From contig CALMDN010000373.1 of the NCBI GenBank assembly GCA_937864935.1, forward strand, positions 1-5,863: a DNA stretch of 5,863 nt. The letters are read 5' to 3'. Positions 5,125-5,863 of this stretch are shown here, one piece after another. Made by a program: the position numbers and the translations under genes. Position 1 is the first letter of the stretch; every line of letters begins with the position of its first letter. Origin of the DNA: an uncultured Bacteroidales bacterium (lineage in GTDB: Bacteria > Bacteroidota > Bacteroidia > Bacteroidales > Lentimicrobiaceae). The notes beneath the pieces were generated by a model that searched no databases, was not told where the DNA came from, and saw only the letters and a program-made list of their open reading frames with translations.

Positions 5125-5863
5125 ATGAAACCAACACTTCTGATTCTGGCTGCCGGTATGGGCAGCCGCTACGGGGGATTGAAACAGATCGATCCGATCG
5201 GCCCATCCGGCGAAACCATCCTTGATTATTCGGTGTATGATGCCATCAGGGCCGGTTTCGGTAAGGTCGTTTTTATTATCCGGAAAGACATTGAGAAAGA
5301 TTTCCGTGATGTTTTTATCGACAGGCTGAAAAGCCACATCCCCATCGATTGGGTCTTTCAGGAAACCGACAAACTCCCCGAAGGATACAAGGCACCCGAA
5401 GGCAGGGTCAAACCCTGGGGCACCGGTCATGCCGTGCTGATGGCAGCTGAAAAGATCAACGAGCCATTCGCTGTCATCAATGCCGATGATTTCTATGGTT
5501 ATGAAGCCTTTAAAACAATTGTTGGTTTCTTCAACGAACAGGAAGCTTCGGCTGAATCTGACTATTCGATGGTTGCCTATGAACTGCAGAATACCCTCTC
5601 CGACTTCGGTACTGTTTCGCGTGGCGAATGCCGTACTGATGCTGACAACTGGCTGATCAGTGTTACCGAACGAACACAGATCGAAAGGGTTAACGGCTCT
5701 ATCCTTTACCGCAATCCCGATGGCAATGAGACCCCGCTGGCCGATAAAACTCCGGTTTCAATGAATTTCTGGGGATTTACGCCCGACTACTTTGAACACC
5801 TCAGAGAGCAGTTTACCGGATTTCTGGATGTGGAAGGACAGAACCCGAAATCTGAGTTCTATA
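5125..5863 (+). CDS. Sugar-phosphate nucleotidyltransferase (NDP-sugar pyrophosphorylase-like), 3' end outside window
   Basis: The first 246 residues are present and the frame is open to the window edge; relatives are about 300 aa (from memory). It should be a cytoplasmic enzyme that joins a sugar 1-phosphate to an NTP, releasing pyrophosphate and an NDP-sugar. The N-terminus carries the nucleotide-binding loop LAAGMGSRYGGLKQ (8-21). KPWGTGHA (96-103) matches the base-contact segment, and NADDFYG (119-125) holds the metal-binding Asp121. NFWGF (214-218) is a further conserved strand of the sugar-binding half. The loop form GSRYGGLKQ differs from the GTRLxPxTK of GalU/RmlA, and matches an uncharacterised Bacteroidota subgroup of the NTP-transferase fold; MurU-like or hexosamine 1-phosphate uridylyltransferase activity is a guess. 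The ATG lies 6 bp after the transporter stop, so the two are almost certainly cotranscribed and possibly translationally coupled. Confidence 0.87.
   Translation, partial: MKPTLLILAAGMGSRYGGLKQIDPIGPSGETILDYSVYDAIRAGFGKVVFIIRKDIEKDFRDVFIDRLKSHIPIDWVFQETDKLPEGYKAPEGRVKPWGTGHAVLMAAEKINEPFAVINADDFYGYEAFKTIVGFFNEQEASAESDYSMVAYELQNTLSDFGTVSRGECRTDADNWLISVTERTQIERVNGSILYRNPDGNETPLADKTPVSMNFWGFTPDYFEHLREQFTGFLDVEGQNPKSEFY

Noticed and set aside
5020..5430. 136-codon - strand frame across the transporter/nucleotidyltransferase junction
   Set aside because: It is antisense to two strongly recognisable genes and shows no domain.

Overview
The window looks like chromosomal DNA of a Bacteroidota organism, probably a Bacteroidales/Marinilabiliales-type lineage (inference; no rRNA or other taxonomic marker is present). 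Four things point that way. The first gene encodes a secreted beta-helix protein with a C-terminal region of the type IX secretion (T9SS) sorting-domain type. The gene starts lack strong Shine-Dalgarno sequences. Promoter-like boxes of the form TATCTTTA lie upstream of the second locus and resemble the Bacteroidota -7 element TAnnTTTG. The transporter belongs to the FHS/GluP branch that is common in this phylum. All real genes are on the + strand.

Layout: (1) Bases 1-527 are non-coding and built from nested repeats. A 74-bp unit (R) and a 51-bp unit (A) each occur twice, separated by a degenerate array of about 20-bp period built on the core RTCCGGGTRTTGG. A roughly 147-bp insert carrying two GC-rich hairpins sits in the second copy. 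(2) Bases 645-2243 encode a 532-aa secreted right-handed parallel beta-helix protein. (3) Bases 2244-2536 form an AT-rich intergenic region with candidate promoter boxes and an inverted repeat that could be an operator. (4) Bases 2537-3766 hold a ROK-family sugar-responsive regulator interrupted by an in-frame TGA at codon 232, with an ATG two codons later in the same frame. (5) Bases 3841-5118 encode a FucP/GluP-type sugar:cation symporter of the major facilitator superfamily. (6) Bases 5125-5863 hold the first 246 codons of a sugar-phosphate nucleotidyltransferase that runs off the window.

Genes 4-6 look like one transcription unit for sugar uptake and activation: a repressor that senses a sugar, a permease that brings it in, and an enzyme that converts a sugar 1-phosphate to an NDP-sugar. 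The sugar kinase such a route needs is not in the window and may lie just downstream.

The observations most worth following up are the clean single nonsense codon in the ROK gene, which falls in the nucleotide-binding glycine loop at a position the family motif leaves free, and the higher-order repeat structure at the left end. I see no convincing new defence or mobile system here.
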